DNA from: Candidatus Eisenbacteria bacterium RBG_16_71_46
GTDB lineage: Bacteria > Eisenbacteria > RBG-16-71-46
Length of the DNA stretch: 64,000 nt
NCBI GenBank assembly: GCA_001780165.1
Contig: MFFQ01000037.1
Coordinates: forward strand, 1-64,000
Direction of reading: 5' to 3'
Shown: positions 36,456 through 45,047 of the stretch, piece by piece
Layout of the letters: every line of letters starts with the position of its first letter
How positions within the stretch are numbered: the stretch's first letter is position 1
Notes under the pieces: model-generated
What the model saw: the letters and a program-made list of their open reading frames with translations, nothing else
Database searches by the model: none
What the model was told of the DNA's origin: nothing
Made by a program: the position numbers and the translations under genes

Positions 36456-38183
36456 GCGCCCGAAGCGCCGGTGCAGCTCGTCGAGGTCGAGTCGCACGAA
36501 CGTGACCCGGCCATGGGGATCGCCGTGAGGGCGCGCGGTGGCGAACAGCCGGTCGGCGAGCGCGCGCATCTCGGGGAGCGTGAGCGCGTCGCCGGCGCGC
36601 GTCGCGGCATGGCAGGCGAACGAGCGCGCGAGGTGCTCGGCCACGTTCTCGTGGGCCGTGCGGCCCGAGCGCTCGCTCACGCCGTCGAGGACGTCCTGCA
36701 GGAGCTGGCCCGGTGATTCGTGGCGCAGCCCCGGCGGCACACCCTGGATGACGACCGTGGGCGGGCCGAGCGGGGCGAGGTCCCAGCCCAACTGCTTGAG
36801 CCAGGGTCCGAGCTCGAGCAGCAACTCGAACTGGTCGCGCGACAGGTCCACGACCGCCGGGAACAACAGCTGCTGCGAGCTGGCCCGCTCGCCGGTGAGC
36901 CGCGCGAACGCCTCCTCGTACAGGATGCGCTCGTGCGCCGCGTGCTGGTCGATGATCACCAGCCCGCCGCGCACCGGGGCGAGGATGTACGTGCGATGGA
37001 GCTGCCACATCTCGGGCTCGCCCGCCACCGGCGGCGCCGGCGCCGGCGTGGCCGCGCCGCCGCCGGCCGTGGCGTCCGGTCCCGAACGGGACTCGAGCCC
37101 GAGGTCGGTCTGGTTCGCCGGGCGCTCGCGCACCCGGTCGGCCCATGACGGCTCGGTGCCGCCGCCGCGCACGACGGTGAAGGGCGGCTGCAGACTCGCC
37201 AGCGGGCGCGCGCACACTCCCGCCACCAGCGAGAACACCGACTCCTCGGTGGGAAACCGCACCTCGCGCTTGGTGGGATGCACGTTGACATCGAGCCGCG
37301 CGGGCGGCACGGAGAGCCACAGGATGGCTGCCGGAAAGCGTCCCGCGGGAAGCAGGTTCCCGTACCCCTGGCGCAGGGCCTGGGCCAGCACCGGGCTCTG
37401 GATCCAGCGCCGGTTGACGAGGAACACCTGCCCTCCGCGGGAGGCGCGCCCGTGCTCGGGCAGTCCGAGCAGCGCCTCGATCGCCAGGCCATCGCGCTCG
37501 CCCCGCGCCTCCAGCAACTGGGCCGCATGGCGAGCGCCCCAGAGCGCGCTCGCCCGCTCGCGGCGCGAGGTCGCGGCCGGCCAGTCCAGGCGATCCCGGC
37601 CGTCCACCACCATCCGCCACGCGACTTCGGGGAAGGCGAGCGCGAGCGCTTCGAGCAGTCGGTAGGCGGCGCGCATCTCGCCCGCTGGCGAGCTCAGGAA
37701 CTTGCGCCGCGCCGGGACGTTGAAGAACAGGTCGGAGACCTCGACCGTCGTGCCGGGAGCCCGCGCCGCGTCCCCGCGCCCACTCGTGACGCCGCCCTCG
37801 ACCGCGACGTACGACGCGGCGTCGGCCCCGCGCGCCCGACTGGTGAGCCGCAGCCGGCTCACCGCGGCGATGCTCGGGAGCGCTTCGCCCCGAAACCCCA
37901 GGGTCTCCAAGCGGTCGAGGTCGTCGAGCGAGCGCAGCTTGCTGGTGGCGTGGCGTTCGAGCGCCAGCTCGAGTTCCGAGGCGGCGATGCCCACGCCGTC
38001 GTCGGCGATCTGGAATCCCCGATCGAGCGAGCCCTCGACCCGCACCTCGATCGCCCGCGCCCCGGCATCGAGGGCGTTCTCCAGCAATTCCTTGAGGGCG
38101 GACAGCGGGCGCTCGATGACCTCCCCCGCCGCGATGTGCGTGGCGGTCTCGGGCGCAAGGCGCCGGATCGGGTGCTCCACCAT
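36453..38183 (-). CDS. mutL: DNA mismatch repair protein MutL
   Basis: IRRLAPETATHIAAGEVIERPLSALKELLENALDAGARAIEV; LETLGFRGEALPSIAAVSRL; C-terminal IDQHAAHERILYEE. Confidence 0.96.
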   Translation of the reverse strand: MVEHPIRRLAPETATHIAAGEVIERPLSALKELLENALDAGARAIEVRVEGSLDRGFQIADDGVGIAASELELALERHATSKLRSLDDLDRLETLGFRGEALPSIAAVSRLRLTSRARGADAASYVAVEGGVTSGRGDAARAPGTTVEVSDLFFNVPARRKFLSSPAGEMRAAYRLLEALALAFPEVAWRMVVDGRDRLDWPAATSRRERASALWGARHAAQLLEARGERDGLAIEALLGLPEHGRASRGGQVFLVNRRWIQSPVLAQALRQGYGNLLPAGRFPAAILWLSVPPARLDVNVHPTKREVRFPTEESVFSLVAGVCARPLASLQPPFTVVRGGGTEPSWADRVRERPANQTDLGLESRSGPDATAGGGAATPAPAPPVAGEPEMWQLHRTYILAPVRGGLVIIDQHAAHERILYEEAFARLTGERASSQQLLFPAVVDLSRDQFELLLELGPWLKQLGWDLAPLGPPTVVIQGVPPGLRHESPGQLLQDVLDGVSERSGRTAHENVAEHLARSFACHAATRAGDALTLPEMRALADRLFATARPHGDPHGRVTFVRLDLDELHRRFGR

Positions 38184-38390
38184 GGCCTCCAGGTCCAAGC
38201 CGCAATTAAGTACACGACGGCCCCAGGGGGCGCAAGGAACAGCGATGGCCGGGCGCTGCGGGGAGTGGAGACGGATGGGAACGGGCGCCGGCCAGCGCCG
38301 TCGCGGGGCGGGAGGAACTCGCGTCCAGGATCCGTCCAAGGACGCCGAGTACCAGGCGCGGACGAACGCCGGGCGACCGAGCAGCCGAGT

Positions 38391-39746
38391 CTAGCGCACC
38401 GAAAGCCAGAGGCACGCGGCGGTGAGGAAGCCCTCCGCGTCCTCCGGGCCGGTCAGCTCGATGCGCTCGTCGGTGATCGGGGCGGCGGGCGCCGGCTGCA
38501 CTGCCTCGCGCCATGCCGTTTCCCAGAGCGAGCCCAGGCGCCGGCGCAAGTGGCTGAAGCTGCTCGACGCCCCGGCGGTGAGCAGCAGCATGACGCGCGC
38601 CGAAGGTCGACAGATGCAGTCGGTGTCGCGAAGCTGATCCGGAAGCAGTCGGCACAACACGTCCACGCTCTCCGGCACGTCGGCAAATCCCAGGCGGTGG
38701 ACGGCGAAGCGCAGTCCGTCGCGGTGGTTGCGCTCGACCGCGAGCTCGAGCCGGGCGCGAAAGTCGTCGGGCTGGAGCCAGCCCTGGGCCGGGTCGGGCA
38801 CCAGCGGGAACGCGGGCGCGGCCATCTCGCGATCGTGCTCGTCCCAGGTGGCCCGGAGGTCCTCCACCATGCGTTCCCAGGTGGTCCAGCCCTCTGCGGG
38901 ATTGATCCCTCCCGCCGCCAGCACCCCACGGTGCTGCGTGGTCTGGAAAGGCCACGCCCCCCACGCCTTGCCCTCCTGGGGTCCGGAGAGCTGCTTGATC
39001 ACCTGGGGCAGGTTGAGCTCGACCGCGAGATCGACCAGACCCTTGAGCAGAGCATCGTCGGGTCCGATCTCGGCGACCATCTTCATGTCGCCCTTGCGAC
39101 CGGCGTGGAGTTCCGCGCGCCCGGCGCCGGTATCCGCGACGAGGATCCGCAGCGCCCCCTCGAGCTGGTGGCGGTCCTCCGAAGATGGAAAGTCGTCGAG
39201 ACTGCGGATGCGCACCCCCCGCCGCCCGGAGGGCCTGACCGGCTGCGGAGTGGTGGGCGCGTCCGGGGCGAGGTCGGGCAGCGCGTCGCGCAGGATGGTG
39301 TCGCACGGCTGGCCGCCCAGCGACGTCTCGAAGGCCGCAGCGTGCAGCGCGAGCGGGGCTTCGATCCCCGGCATGTCGGATCCGGCGCCCGCCTCGTCGT
39401 CGAGGAACGACTCGGGTGTCGCACTCGGGGTTCCAAGCGCGAGCAGCAGGCCCTCGACCTGGGTGCGACGCGGGCTGCGCTCGCTCACCAGCGCCAGGTC
39501 GAAGATCTCGCGCGTGAGATCGGCGAGGTCGACGGTGCAGGGCAGACCGCACATTTCGGCCACGCGCGTGCCGGCCTCCTCTCCATCCCCGCCCGCGACC
39601 AGCCGGACCGAGATCTCGGGGCGACGCAGGAGTCGCGGCAACAGGTCGGCGTCCTGCCAGTCGAAGTCGACCAGCACGATACGCCGCCGGGCGCCGTTAT
39701 GGGTGGCAGGGGTCTCGGTCCTCATCGGGTCGTCACACGCCTCCAA
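38391..39746 (-). CDS. Hypothetical signalling protein: N-terminal Rossmann/receiver-like region, GAF-like middle, degenerate GGDEF-like C-terminus
   Basis: RRIVLVDFDWQDADLLPRLL; FRARLELAVERNHRDGLRFAVHRL...LPDQLRDTDCICRPSARVMLLLTAG resembles a GGDEF fold lacking GGDEF. Confidence 0.55.
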   Translation of the reverse strand: MEACDDPMRTETPATHNGARRRIVLVDFDWQDADLLPRLLRRPEISVRLVAGGDGEEAGTRVAEMCGLPCTVDLADLTREIFDLALVSERSPRRTQVEGLLLALGTPSATPESFLDDEAGAGSDMPGIEAPLALHAAAFETSLGGQPCDTILRDALPDLAPDAPTTPQPVRPSGRRGVRIRSLDDFPSSEDRHQLEGALRILVADTGAGRAELHAGRKGDMKMVAEIGPDDALLKGLVDLAVELNLPQVIKQLSGPQEGKAWGAWPFQTTQHRGVLAAGGINPAEGWTTWERMVEDLRATWDEHDREMAAPAFPLVPDPAQGWLQPDDFRARLELAVERNHRDGLRFAVHRLGFADVPESVDVLCRLLPDQLRDTDCICRPSARVMLLLTAGASSSFSHLRRRLGSLWETAWREAVQPAPAAPITDERIELTGPEDAEGFLTAACLWLSVR

Positions 39747-39904
39747 TCACGAAGTTGCACGGAGCATACCAATCTCAATTTGCCCCGGGCCGGGGGAATC
39801 CAGCGCCGGCCGGCGCAGGCCGGGCGCCGATCCGGGCGATTTGCACGGCGCTGTCCCCGGGGCGCAACGCCGGCCCGCCTCTGGGCGGGTCCGACCGCCG
39901 GCCG

Positions 39905-40004
39905 AGGTCGCGGCGACGCCGATGCAGCGGGTTGCAGGGTGAAACGGCGTCGGAGCGAGGATCGACCGTGCCAGACGGTGATCGGCGCGGTCTGCCCCCG
40001 ACTA
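39905..40004. repeat. Degenerate member of the structured repeat family abutting the parvulin-gene stop codon
   Basis: Minus strand: TAGTCGGGGGCAGACCGCGCCGATCACCGTCTGGCACGGTCGATCCTCGCTCCGACGCCG...CGGCGTCG; shares the exact 14-mer TCCTCGCTCCGACG, 43 nt from TAG. Confidence 0.45.
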
Positions 40005-42950
40005 GAGCGAGGAAGGGGGCGGGGGCAAGGTCACGTCGCGCAAGGCGCGATCGAGAATGCGCACCGGGTAGCGCCGTTTGAGCTCCTCGAAATACTCGTA
40101 GAGATTGCGCTGGGTCGCCACCCGCCGCTCGCTCTCCGTTCTCGCCGAGAGCTGGGTGGCGCTGGGCGCGTGCACCTCGTTGAGCCGGATGCGCGCGAGC
40201 CCCGGGCGCAGCGCCACCCAGCCACTGATTCCACCGGAGGTCAGCGCGGGACCATGCCGGGCGCCGAAGAGGAGCGAGTCGATCTCGGCCACGCCGCCGT
40301 ACTTGTCGAGTCCCTGCCCGGCCTGCACCGAGGGGGCGTGCAGCAGGCCGCCCCACAGCGCGCCGAGGCTGTCGAACGACCAGCCCGTCCGCAGCATCGA
40401 GTCCAGCTCGGCGCACTTCGCGCGCATCGCGCGCTCCCCGGTGGTGCGTTGGTACTCGGCCATGACCCGGTCACGCGCGCGCTCCCAGGTGGGTGACGCC
40501 GGAGGCCCGATGCTGTCCACCCAGGTGATGACGTATTGGCCGCTGCGCAGGCGGATGACCCCAGGGTAGAACGTGCCCGGCGCGAGCGTGTCGAGCGTAT
40601 GAAAGTAGGTGTCCAGCTCGCGGACCGGATTGGGCTCTCCGACCTGGCGCTGGTTGTGGATCAGGACGATCCCCTCGCGGACGGCGGCGCGGGCCTGTGA
40701 CGGGCTCTTCAAGCTGCGGAAGAGGCTGTCGGCGCGCTGGGCCACGATGGCATCGGCTTTCTCCTTGGCGGCATCGTAACCCACGTTCGAGTACACCTCG
40801 GCCAGGGGCGGAGCAAAGGTCGGGTAGTAGTCCAGGCACTTGATGATGTGGTAGCCGACTTCGGTCTTGACCACGTGGCTGACGTCTCCGGGGCGCAATG
40901 AGAATGCCGCGCGATCGAAGGCGTCGAGCATCGCCCCGCGGCCGAAGGTCTGGAGATCGCCCCCGCTCTCACGGGTGCCCTCGTCGTCCGAGTACTGGCG
41001 TGCCAACTCGGCGAAGTTCTCGCCGGCACGCACCCGCCGCAGGACCGCCTCGGCCTGGACCCGGGCCGCCTGGTCCTGTCCGGTTCCGAGGCCCTTGGGG
41101 CTGATCAGGATGTGGCTGGCGTGCATCTGCTCTGCGGCCGAGTAGCGCTCGATGTGATCGCGATGGTAGCGCTCGACTTCCGCGCGGGTGAGCGGCACGT
41201 CGAGCGGACGGAGCGGGTCCAAGACGAGGCGCGACAGGTAGATCATGTTGCCCAGGGCGAAGCGCCGCGGATCGGCGTCGAACAGCGCCCGGGCGCCCCG
41301 CTCCTCGCCGCGCTCGCGCTGGGTCGCGAACTGGGGCGCGAGCCTCTCCCGCACCTGTTCGTAGGGCGGGAGGAAATCCTCCAGGCGCTGCTCGATCAGG
41401 AACACGAGCGCTCCGCCCGCGTCCACCACCACCCCGGCCCCCGGCGCGCCGCCACGGGCCGCGATCGAGTCGTTCAGCGCCGGCCCCGCCGCCCCGGCGG
41501 GTATCGCACTGCCCAACAGCAGGGGGCCCACCTCGCGCACCTCCGCCGCCTGGCGCTCGAGCCTCGCGTCGCGCCGCCCGGAGCCCCAGGTCTTCTGCAG
41601 CTGCTCGGCCAGGCTCCTCGCGCGCAGCGCGCGCTGCTCGCTGAGCCAGCGGGTGCGGATCTCGTCGCGCACCTGTTCGAAGGGAATGGTGCTGATCGCG
41701 CCGGTGGCGGCGTCGAAGGACGAGTAGTCGGCGAGATGCCCGCGGTGGTAACGGTCCAGGTCGGACGGCGACGGCTCCTTCACCGAGACCGACAGCGTGT
41801 CGAACCACGCGACGCGCAGCTTCACCGCCACGCCGCGCAGGCTGTCGCGCCGTGCCGCGTAGAGCGCGCGAATCAACGGCTCCTCGCCCGCGAGCCGGGC
41901 CCGTGCGCGCAGCTGCGCGCGAATGCCGAGCGCCACCTCGGCCAGGGGCGCCACGTGCGCGGGCGTCTTCGCGTCCACCCGCACCAGCAGCCAGCCCGGG
42001 TTGGAGTGCACCGGCTGCGGCAGAACCCGGCCGACGGGGACGCCGAACACCGCCGCGCGCTGGCGCGCGTCCCCCTGCCAAAACGCCGGAAACTCGTCCG
42101 GCGTCGCCGTCACCCGGGTGCGCACGGTGGCGTGCGTGCTGGCGGCCTGCTCCAGCGTCGCGCCCGCCTGGACCGCGGCCAGGGCGCTGTCCGCGGCCTG
42201 GCGCATGCGGCGATCCCAGGCCCGCAGGGCGGCCGGGTCGTCGCGCTTGGCCGGGTCGATCGGCGGCTGGTCGAAGAAGGCTACGCTCATCATCACCTGC
42301 TCGCGACGCCGGTAGTCGGCGGCGTGGTCGGCATACTCGGCGAGCACGTCGCGTTCGCGGGGCTCGGGTGCATCGCCCCCGAAGTCCTCGTAACGCAGAA
42401 CCAGCGCCTCGATGTCGGCCTCGGACAGCGCGCGCTCGAGCCGGGCACGCAGCGCCGCTTCTTCCGGCGCGTGCTCGCGTTCGATGCGCTCGCGCATGCG
42501 CTGAGCCGAAAGCCGCGCCCGCACCTCGTGCAGCGCGGCGGCGAAGGCCCCGGGATTCGCCATGCGCATCGCCTCGTACTTCGCCGGGTTGAACTCGCCG
42601 CTCTCGCGAAAGACCGGGTCCTTTCGGAATTCCTGCTCGGCATCGGCCTCGCTCACCTGGAGCCCGCGACGCTGAGCCTCGATCGCGAGCAGCTCGATGC
42701 GGATCATCCCCTCCAGCACCTGCCGCCGCACGATCGGCTCCAGCTCGGGCGAGAGATCCTGTCCGGCACGCGCCCGGTAGTCGGCCATCGCCTGCGCGTA
42801 ACGGAGGTCGAACTCCTTGCGCAGCACCGATCGGTCGCCGACCTTGGCGATGGCGGGCGGCGGCGCCTGCGGGGCCGGCGCCGCCGCGGCGCACGCAGCC
42901 CACGCGAGCAGGCCCGCGCCCCACAGCCCACCGAGCACACGTCGCATCAT
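40002..42950 (-). CDS. Secreted SurA/PpiD-like parvulin peptidyl-prolyl isomerase
   Basis: Signal peptide; AIAKVGDRSVLRKEFDLRYAQAM; canonical parvulin EQMHASHILISPKG...FAELARQYSDDEGTRESGGDLQTFGRGAMLDAFDRAAFSLRPGDVSHVVKTEVGYHIIK. Confidence 0.92.
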   Translation of the reverse strand: MMRRVLGGLWGAGLLAWAACAAAAPAPQAPPPAIAKVGDRSVLRKEFDLRYAQAMADYRARAGQDLSPELEPIVRRQVLEGMIRIELLAIEAQRRGLQVSEADAEQEFRKDPVFRESGEFNPAKYEAMRMANPGAFAAALHEVRARLSAQRMRERIEREHAPEEAALRARLERALSEADIEALVLRYEDFGGDAPEPRERDVLAEYADHAADYRRREQVMMSVAFFDQPPIDPAKRDDPAALRAWDRRMRQAADSALAAVQAGATLEQAASTHATVRTRVTATPDEFPAFWQGDARQRAAVFGVPVGRVLPQPVHSNPGWLLVRVDAKTPAHVAPLAEVALGIRAQLRARARLAGEEPLIRALYAARRDSLRGVAVKLRVAWFDTLSVSVKEPSPSDLDRYHRGHLADYSSFDAATGAISTIPFEQVRDEIRTRWLSEQRALRARSLAEQLQKTWGSGRRDARLERQAAEVREVGPLLLGSAIPAGAAGPALNDSIAARGGAPGAGVVVDAGGALVFLIEQRLEDFLPPYEQVRERLAPQFATQRERGEERGARALFDADPRRFALGNMIYLSRLVLDPLRPLDVPLTRAEVERYHRDHIERYSAAEQMHASHILISPKGLGTGQDQAARVQAEAVLRRVRAGENFAELARQYSDDEGTRESGGDLQTFGRGAMLDAFDRAAFSLRPGDVSHVVKTEVGYHIIKCLDYYPTFAPPLAEVYSNVGYDAAKEKADAIVAQRADSLFRSLKSPSQARAAVREGIVLIHNQRQVGEPNPVRELDTYFHTLDTLAPGTFYPGVIRLRSGQYVITWVDSIGPPASPTWERARDRVMAEYQRTTGERAMRAKCAELDSMLRTGWSFDSLGALWGGLLHAPSVQAGQGLDKYGGVAEIDSLLFGARHGPALTSGGISGWVALRPGLARIRLNEVHAPSATQLSARTESERRVATQRNLYEYFEELKRRYPVRILDRALRDVTLPPPPSSL

Positions 42951-43019
42951 GCGGTTCGATCCCCCCTGTGGCCCGCGGGGCTTGACGTCCGCCGCGGCCT
43001 TGCCTAGCGTCCGGAAATC

Positions 43020-43772
43020 ATGTGGACGCTCGACGCCAGCGCCGAGGTCCCGTTGTGGCGGCCGGCGGATCGCGACCCCGAAGTCGTGCTCGCCTTCTCC
43101 ACCCGCCGCGGCGGGGTCAGCGCCGCGCCGTACGATTCGCTCAATCTCGGCCGTTCCACCGGCGACCGGGCCGAGGACGTGACCAAGAACCGCCGCCGCC
43201 TGCTCCACGCCCTCGCCCTCGACCACGACCGCCTCGCCACCGCCGGCCAGATGCACGGCGTGCGCGTGGTCGCGGTGGAGGCGCCGGGCCACACGCCCGC
43301 GTGCGACGCCCTGCTCACCCGCCGCCCCGGGGTCCCGCTCGCGGTGAGCACCGCCGACTGCATGTCGCTCCTCTTTCATGCGACCGGAACGGTCGCGGCG
43401 GCCCACGCCGGCTGGCGCGGCACCGCCGACGGCATTCCGCGAGCGACACTGCTCGCGCTGTGCGCCGCCGCCGGGGTGGCGCCCCAACGCGTCACGGTGC
43501 ATCTCGGTCCCTGCATCCGCGCCTGCTGCTACGAGGTCGGTGACGACGTAGCCCGCCGCTTTCCCGCGGCCGCAGTGCGTCGCGCCGGGGCCGCGTGGCA
43601 CCTCGACCTGCCGCACGCCGCGCGCCTGCAGCTGCTCGAGGCGGGGCTGCCGCCCGACTCGCTGCACGACTCCGGCGCCTGCACCGCGTGCGACGCCTCC
43701 TGGTACTACTCCCACCGCCGCGATCGCGGGCGCACCGGACGCCACTGGGGCATCGTCGCCCTGCGCGCGTGA
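43020..43772 (+). CDS. pgeF: Polyphenol oxidase/YfiH (PgeF) family purine nucleoside phosphorylase
   Basis: LAFSTRRGGVSAAPYDSLNLGRSTGD; GQMHGVRVV; CDALLTRRPGVPLAVSTADCMSLLF; AAHAGWRGTADGI; GPCIRACCYEVG. Confidence 0.94.
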   Translation: MWTLDASAEVPLWRPADRDPEVVLAFSTRRGGVSAAPYDSLNLGRSTGDRAEDVTKNRRRLLHALALDHDRLATAGQMHGVRVVAVEAPGHTPACDALLTRRPGVPLAVSTADCMSLLFHATGTVAAAHAGWRGTADGIPRATLLALCAAAGVAPQRVTVHLGPCIRACCYEVGDDVARRFPAAAVRRAGAAWHLDLPHAARLQLLEAGLPPDSLHDSGACTACDASWYYSHRRDRGRTGRHWGIVALRA

Positions 43773-43945
43773 GCGCGCACGCCGCGCGCGAATGGGGCCT
43801 GGCAGTATAGCAAGTCCGCACCGCCCGGGGCAGGTGGCGGCGCGGCGCGTGCGTCACGGGGTTGCAAACAAGCCAACGCGGCGTGCAGGATGGAACCGCT
43901 TGGACGCGCGACCGACCCGCGCAGCCGCCAGGGAGGACACGGACG

Positions 43946-44647
43946 ATGCGCTTGGCACACCAGCTCGCAGCCCTGGCCGCCGCCGCGGCCGGGCTGCTCG
44001 GGCCCCCCGGGGGTCCGGCCGCGGCTGCTCCGGCTGCGACCCGAGCGCCGCCCGCCGCCGAGCGCCGCGCGACCGCCGTGCTCGAGACCTCCCAGGGCGT
44101 GATCGTGATCGCGCTGCGAGCGGATGCCGCCCCGCGGACCGTGGCGAATTTCGAAGCGCTGGTCGCCGCGGGGTTCTTCGACGGCACCTATTTCCACCGC
44201 GTCGTTCCGGGCTTCGTCATCCAGGGCGGGAACCCCCACACGCGGAACCAGGATCCCTCCGACGACGGCCGCGGCGGCCCTGCGACGACCGTCCCCGCCG
44301 AGATCGGGTTGCCCCACCTGCGGGGCGCGGTGGCGGCGGCGCGCTTCGACGACCGGATCAATCCGGAGCGTGGCTCGCATGGCAGCCAGTTCTTCATCGA
44401 TCTGGCGCCCCAGCCCTCGCTGGATCGGGCGGGCTACACGGTGTTCGGTGAAGTGGTGGAGGGGATGGAGGTGATCGACCGCATCGCCGCACTCGCCTGG
44501 GTTCCCGGCACGGCGAAAGGCGCCGCCGGCCCCAATCCCGGGCGCGAGGCGCTCATCCGCCGGACCCGCCTCGAGGCCCTCGCCCCCCGCGCGACCGCCG
44601 GCGGGCGTACGCGGACCGAGCCTAGCCGCCCAGTCGCAACGGATTGA
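43946..44647 (+). CDS. Cyclophilin-type peptidyl-prolyl cis-trans isomerase, exported
   Basis: Signal peptide; ETSQGVIVIALRADAAPRTVANFEALVAAGFFDGTYFHRVVPGFVIQGGNP; GSQFFIDLAPQPSLD. Confidence 0.95.
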   Translation: MRLAHQLAALAAAAAGLLGPPGGPAAAAPAATRAPPAAERRATAVLETSQGVIVIALRADAAPRTVANFEALVAAGFFDGTYFHRVVPGFVIQGGNPHTRNQDPSDDGRGGPATTVPAEIGLPHLRGAVAAARFDDRINPERGSHGSQFFIDLAPQPSLDRAGYTVFGEVVEGMEVIDRIAALAWVPGTAKGAAGPNPGREALIRRTRLEALAPRATAGGRTRTEPSRPVATD

Positions 44648-45047
44648 ACCCCAGGTCGGCCCGCCGCACGCGACGCAGCACCCCGGGGTCGGTCACCACC
44701 TGGAGCTCGCACGTGACCGTGACCACGCCACGGAACAGGTGACCGGTGTGGGCGACGAAGTCGTCGCCGGCGATCACCACGTGACAGTGGGGGAAGGGCT
44801 CCCCGTCGAGCTCGCTGAAGTTGCCGACGAGGGAGCCGATCTCGTGCTCGCCGCGGAACGTTCGGCGCACGTACTCGCGCGTCGCGCGCACGAAGAAGCC
44901 GAGTTCGGCCTCGCCGACCGCGCCGAGGCCGCAGATCAGGCCCGCGCGCACCCCCTGGGCCGCGGCGAAGGCGGCGAGGCTGGAGACGATCTCTTCGCCC
45001 GCGTCGATCTTCAGCGCGTAGCCGTATCGGGTGTGCTGGAACTCCAC
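44622..45047 (-). CDS. PPC/DUF296 domain protein (putative DNA-binding)
   Basis: YGYALKIDAGEEIVSSLAAFAAAQGVRAGLICGLGAVGEAELGFF...GNFSELDGEPFPHCHVVIAGDDFVAHTGHLF; GTG start at 45047 likely. Confidence 0.88.
   Translation of the reverse strand: MEFQHTRYGYALKIDAGEEIVSSLAAFAAAQGVRAGLICGLGAVGEAELGFFVRATREYVRRTFRGEHEIGSLVGNFSELDGEPFPHCHVVIAGDDFVAHTGHLFRGVVTVTCELQVVTDPGVLRRVRRADLGFNPLRLGG

Noticed and set aside
37278-40496. 1072-aa plus-strand ORF
   Set aside because: Antisense to mutL and the 38391-39746 gene; low-complexity R/G/A/P-rich translation typical of high-GC shadow ORFs.
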